NCBI RefSeq assembly: GCF_000019905.1
Contig: NC_010556.1
Span: 1,080,001-1,144,000 of the forward strand
DNA from: Exiguobacterium artemiae 255-15
GTDB taxonomy: Bacteria > Bacillota > Bacilli > Exiguobacteriales > Exiguobacteriaceae
Reading direction: 5' to 3'
Length of the DNA: 64,000 nt
A program made the position numbers and the translations under genes. The notes beneath the pieces were generated by a model, which saw only the letters and a list, made by a program, of their open reading frames with translations, did not search any database and was not told the DNA's origin. Shown one piece after another: positions 61,843-64,000 of this stretch. Each line of letters starts with the position of its first letter. The stretch's first letter is position 1.

Positions 61843-62442
61843 ATGAAGTTATCGACTGAAGAATTCCGCAAAGCATTGCTTAAAGCGGCTGCCGAGCTCG
61901 AACAACATAAAGATGAATTGACGGATCTTGACCGGGAAATCGGTGACGGCGACCACGGCATCAATATGTCGCGCGGTTTCCAGGCTGTACAAAAAGAACT
62001 TGAGGCGCAAGAAGAGTATGAAGATTTAGGTGCCTTGTCAAAACAAGTCGGAATGACCTTGATTAAAACCGTCGGTGGTGCATCGGGTCCGCTTTACGGG
62101 ACAGCATTCGTTAAATTTGCCGGAGCGTTTAAAGGGAAAACAGAAGTCGAAGGACAGGAACTCGCGGCAGCCTTCAAAGAAGCGACGGATGGGATCAAAA
62201 TGCGCGGGAAATCAGAGTTTGGACAAAAAACGATGGTCGATATTTGGACACCGTTTTATGAAGCGCTGGAACAAGAGAGTGATTTGAACGCAACACTCGA
62301 TCAAGCATTGGCAGATACAAAAGAGCGTGTGGCGACAAAAGGACGGGCTTCTTATTTTGGGGATGCAACAGTTGGTGTCCAGGATCCCGGCGCATTATCA
62401 AGTTCACTGTTATTACGTTCGATTGTGGAGGTCTTGTCATGA
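61843..62442 (+). CDS. dhaL: Dihydroxyacetone kinase, DhaL subunit (ADP-binding)
   Basis: A 199-residue helical-barrel protein holding ADP and magnesium. ELTDLDREIGDGDHGINMSRG contains the Asp cluster that binds the metal, and VGGASGPLYGTAF and GRASYFGDATVGVQDPGA are typical. ADP stays bound and is rephosphorylated by DhaM. The dhaM start overlaps its stop by 4 bases. Confidence 0.95.
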   Translation: MKLSTEEFRKALLKAAAELEQHKDELTDLDREIGDGDHGINMSRGFQAVQKELEAQEEYEDLGALSKQVGMTLIKTVGGASGPLYGTAFVKFAGAFKGKTEVEGQELAAAFKEATDGIKMRGKSEFGQKTMVDIWTPFYEALEQESDLNATLDQALADTKERVATKGRASYFGDATVGVQDPGALSSSLLLRSIVEVLS

Positions 62443-62804
62443 TTAATTTGATTTTAGTCTCCCATAGTGAAAAGCTTGCGACCGGACTAAAGGAACTATT
62501 GGCTGAAATGGCTCCGGATACACCGATTTTACTTGCCGCAGGGCTGGCGGACGGCAGTATCGGGACCGATGCGTCCCGAATTGAAGAGACGATGAATGAG
62601 TTGAACGATGACGGCTTAATTTTGACGGATATCGGATCGGCGACGATGAACGCGGAACTGGCCTTAGAATTATACAGTGGGGACCGGAACGTTCAGTTCG
62701 TCGAAGCACCGCTGGTAGAGGGCGCTTTTTTGGCAGCGGTCTTAAGTGGTCAATCAAAATCGCTGGATGATATCGTAACAGGCATCAAAGCAGAATTTTC
62801 GTAA
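62439..62804 (+). CDS. dhaM: PTS-dependent dihydroxyacetone kinase phosphotransferase DhaM
   Basis: A 121-residue protein comprising only the EIIA-mannose-like domain. The phospho-His is in LILVSHSEKLATGL (residue 9). Unlike E. coli DhaM it has no fused HPr or EI domains, which is usual in Firmicutes. It passes phosphate from HPr to DhaL-ADP. The operon ends at the terminator downstream. Confidence 0.94.
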   Translation: MINLILVSHSEKLATGLKELLAEMAPDTPILLAAGLADGSIGTDASRIEETMNELNDDGLILTDIGSATMNAELALELYSGDRNVQFVEAPLVEGAFLAAVLSGQSKSLDDIVTGIKAEFS

Positions 62805-62821
62805 GACAAGTGGTCCGATCT

Positions 62822-62860
62822 AACAGGTTCGTTTCCGAAGAGGAAGCGAACCTGTTTTTT
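62822..62860 (+). terminator. Terminator after dhaM
   Basis: AACAGGTTCG pairs with CGAACCTGTT, with an inner TTCC/GGAA, then six T. Confidence 0.92.
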
Positions 62861-62865
62861 AGGGA

Positions 62866-62902
62866 AAACAAAAAAACTGGTATTCCGCGAAGGAATACCA
62901 GT
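62866..62902 (-). terminator. Terminator after glpK
   Basis: ACTGGTATTCC and GGAATACCAGT form a perfect stem around GCGAA; the T-run lies on the minus strand. Confidence 0.92.
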
Positions 62903-62909
62903 AAAGAAA

Positions 62910-64000
<1,091 letters not shown>

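Overview
The window looks like a low-to-mid GC Gram-positive (Bacillales) chromosome. Genus Exiguobacterium is the best guess from gene order and protein character, but no database search was possible. The backbone follows the Bacillus subtilis order tdh-kbl ... ricA-mutS-mutL ... miaA-hfq ... hflX-ynbB-glnR-glnA. Blocks of other genes interrupt it. The spore-coat gene cotE that sits between ricA and mutS in B. subtilis is absent, which fits a non-sporulating relative. miaB, normally between kbl and ricA, is also not here. No rRNA, tRNA, CRISPR array, insertion sequence or prophage was seen.

Layout. 0-1.3 kb: threonine catabolism (3' end of tdh, then kbl). 1.3-5.3 kb: a four-gene iron-siderophore ABC importer on the minus strand behind a promoter covered by a Fur box. 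5.7-8.8 kb: a lipoprotein/alpha-beta hydrolase fusion translationally coupled to a CrtI-like FAD oxidoreductase. 8.9-11.4 kb: a small unknown protein, a DUF445 membrane protein and an AlkA-type glycosylase. 11.5-16.4 kb: ricA, mutS, mutL. 16.6-20.4 kb: cidA/cidB (lrgA/lrgB)-like genes, a TmrB-like ATP-binding protein and an orphan histidine kinase. 20.6-22.9 kb: anaerobic ribonucleotide reductase nrdDG. 23-25.5 kb: a DHA2 efflux pump divergent from a long TetR regulator. 25.6-28 kb: a SulP transporter and a fumarylacetoacetase-family enzyme. 28.2-31.8 kb: fruR-fruK-fruA with a cre-like site over the promoter.

31.9-35.7 kb holds an aromatic-acid-exporter-like protein, then a T-box riboswitch that probably reads tRNA-Tyr, phenylalanine hydroxylase and a MazG-like protein. 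35.7-37.6 kb: an alkyltransferase-like protein, a cation diffusion facilitator and a general-stress flavin-binding protein. 37.7-41.3 kb: a luciferase-like monooxygenase, then an MFS pump divergent from an XRE/TPR regulator, with two nearly identical 17-bp palindromes between them. 41.4-49.7 kb: an SH3/NlpC-P60 wall hydrolase, an ABC exporter, an unknown protein, a siderophore-type N-monooxygenase, HtrA, a DoxX-like protein and a YpmR-like SGNH hydrolase. 49.8-51.7 kb: an ABC-2 exporter pair.

51.7-53.4 kb: a probable free-standing small RNA, a 30-residue membrane protein, miaA and hfq. 53.4-57.1 kb: a tyrosine recombinase lacking expected catalytic histidines, then hflX and ynbB. 57.1-59.1 kb: glnRA with tandem GlnR operators. 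59.1-60.7 kb: a frameshifted yjdI with yjdJ, then azlCD. 60.8-64 kb: dhaKLM and the 3' part of glpK.

The most original items are the small RNA and neighbouring micro-protein near 51.7-52.1 kb, the tyrosine-type T-box on phenylalanine hydroxylase, the hydrolase/oxidoreductase pair, the degenerate recombinase beside hfq, the twin palindromes at 40.05-40.12 kb, and the GT-tract frameshift in yjdI. I saw no single large system that is plainly new.
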